From NCBI RefSeq assembly GCF_003550065.1, contig NZ_QXDC01000004.1, forward strand, positions 62,001 to 126,000: DNA of 64,000 nt, given 5' to 3'. The position numbers and the translations under genes were made by a program. The DNA comes from Hephaestia caeni (GTDB taxonomy: Bacteria > Pseudomonadota > Alphaproteobacteria > Sphingomonadales > Sphingomonadaceae). Numbering within the stretch: the first letter of the stretch is position 1; each line of letters begins with the position of its first letter. Under the pieces are notes generated by a model. It saw nothing but the letters and a program-made list of their open reading frames with translations. It made no database searches and was not told the origin of the DNA. Below, in pieces: positions 63,278-64,000 of the stretch.

Positions 63278-64000
63278 TCATATCCAGAACACCCGGATCC
63301 CCAGCAACGCGACGATCAGGTTCACCGCCAGCAGCGGCAGCCCCAGCTTGGGAAAATCGCGGAAGCGATACCCCGCCGCCCCCATCACGACCGCATTGTT
63401 GTGATGGCCGAACGGCGTCAGGAAATCGAGCGACGCCCCGATCGCCACCGCAACCAGCAGCGGCTCGATCGGTATCCCCGATCGCGTCGCGACCCCGGCG
63501 GCAACCGGACTCAGCACCGCGGCGACCGAAACATTGTCGACGAACGGCGTGAGCAGTGCTGCGAACCCCAATGTCGCCCCCACGACGACGATCGGATCGG
63601 CCGTCGGCAGATGGCCGACGACCGCGTCGGCGATGACGCGCGCCGCGCCGGTTTGTTCGACCGCCATGCCCAGCGGGATCATGCACGCCAGCAGGATCAC
63701 GATCGTCCAGTTGACGTCCTGCAACCCGCTGCGTAGCCGCAGCGAGCCGGTCAGCGCCATCGCCAACACGACGCCGCCGAACGCGATTTCGGGCGGCACC
63801 AGCCCGAGTGCGGTCGACGCCACCCCGATCGCGAACACCGCCACCGACAGGAACGCATCGGGGCGCGCGGCTGCCGGGGCTTGCGGCATCAGCGCCAGCA
63901 GCCCCGCGTCGACGATCGCCTCGCGCAACACCTCGCGCTCGCCCGCGAGCAGCAGCACGTCGCCGAGGCCGATCTGGAGGTCGCCGAACCCGCCCTCTAT
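63278..64000 (-). CDS. SLC13-type (DASS) anion permease, N-terminal part outside the window
   Basis: The frame runs to the right edge, giving 240 codons of the C-terminal part. It begins with the end of a TrkA-C domain (LQIGLGDVLLLAGERE), then about six helices of an ion-transporter domain with NWTIVILLACMIPLGMAVEQ, LTPFVDNVSVAAVLSPVA and ASLDFLTPFGHHNNAVVMG. Such TrkA-C containing SLC13 permeases are common sulfate/anion carriers. It sits upstream of the Rrf2 gene on the same strand, supporting a sulfate role. The missing part should contain the first helices and another TrkA-C domain. Confidence 0.85.
   Translation of the reverse strand: MEGGFGDLQIGLGDVLLLAGEREVLREAIVDAGLLALMPQAPAAARPDAFLSVAVFAIGVASTALGLVPPEIAFGGVVLAMALTGSLRLRSGLQDVNWTIVILLACMIPLGMAVEQTGAARVIADAVVGHLPTADPIVVVGATLGFAALLTPFVDNVSVAAVLSPVAAGVATRSGIPIEPLLVAVAIGASLDFLTPFGHHNNAVVMGAAGYRFRDFPKLGLPLLAVNLIVALLGIRVFWI

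Overview
The window reads as chromosomal DNA of a high-GC alphaproteobacterium of the Sphingomonas type. The reasons are the very high GC content, the two large TonB-dependent receptors, the stop/start overlaps (ATGA, GTGA) joining many genes, and the housekeeping set accA-xerD-aroK-aroB, radA-cvpA and rarA. No species can be named from this sequence. Both edges cut genes: accA on the left loses only its last codon(s), and an SLC13-type permease on the right loses its N-terminal part.

Region 1 (1-17.7 kb) is mostly core genome. It holds accA, xerD, an unknown exported protein with a small membrane peptide, aroK-aroB, a TPR-methyltransferase that carries an in-frame palindromic repeat, and the operon radA-cvpA-IscU-like-Kef antiporter-YgdD. 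A GST, a GT4 glycosyltransferase, padR-DUF2218, rarA-mmcQ and tRNA-Thr(UGU) follow.

Region 2 (17.8-42.1 kb) is accessory. It opens with a sulfatase and continues with a large catabolic island for an unidentified CoA-activated compound. The island encodes a quinone-reductase-like enzyme, an MFS transporter, a thiolase-like protein without catalytic cysteines next to a DUF35 partner, a TonB receptor, and a CaiB/AMACR-type enzyme. It also encodes a MaoC hydratase, a PaaG-like isomerase, an MFE-2-like SDR, a ThDP enzyme, an aldehyde dehydrogenase, an alpha/beta-hydrolase, a cupin, an acyl-CoA ligase, three acyl-CoA dehydrogenases (two of them probably one heteromer), a LysR regulator and a nitroreductase. 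The set resembles pathways that remove side chains from branched or polycyclic acids through hydratase, retro-aldolase and aldehyde dehydrogenase steps. The real substrate is unknown.

Region 3 (42.3-57.1 kb) is a sugar locus, most likely for alpha-linked N-acetylgalactosamine or galactosamine. It encodes a DeoR regulator (AgaR-like), a TonB receptor, a Tat-exported GH36 enzyme, a Tat-exported TIM-barrel protein, a periplasmic amidohydrolase, an exported tailspike-like protein, a DMT-type transporter, AgaZ, AgaS and an AgaK-like kinase. Three control regions share an ATTTCGTTT core that matches the AgaR box, each near a GCGT/ACGC palindrome. No deacetylase or catalytic tagatose-bisphosphate aldolase is present.

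Region 4 (57.2-64 kb) is a sulfate uptake locus. It holds an alginate-export-type porin, then yezD, cysA, cysW, cysT and a lipoprotein sulfate-binding protein in one tightly overlapped operon behind an inverted repeat. An Rrf2 regulator and an SLC13 permease lie upstream. Three copies of a long GC-rich palindrome lie in gaps at 17.5, 27.3 and 40.1 kb.
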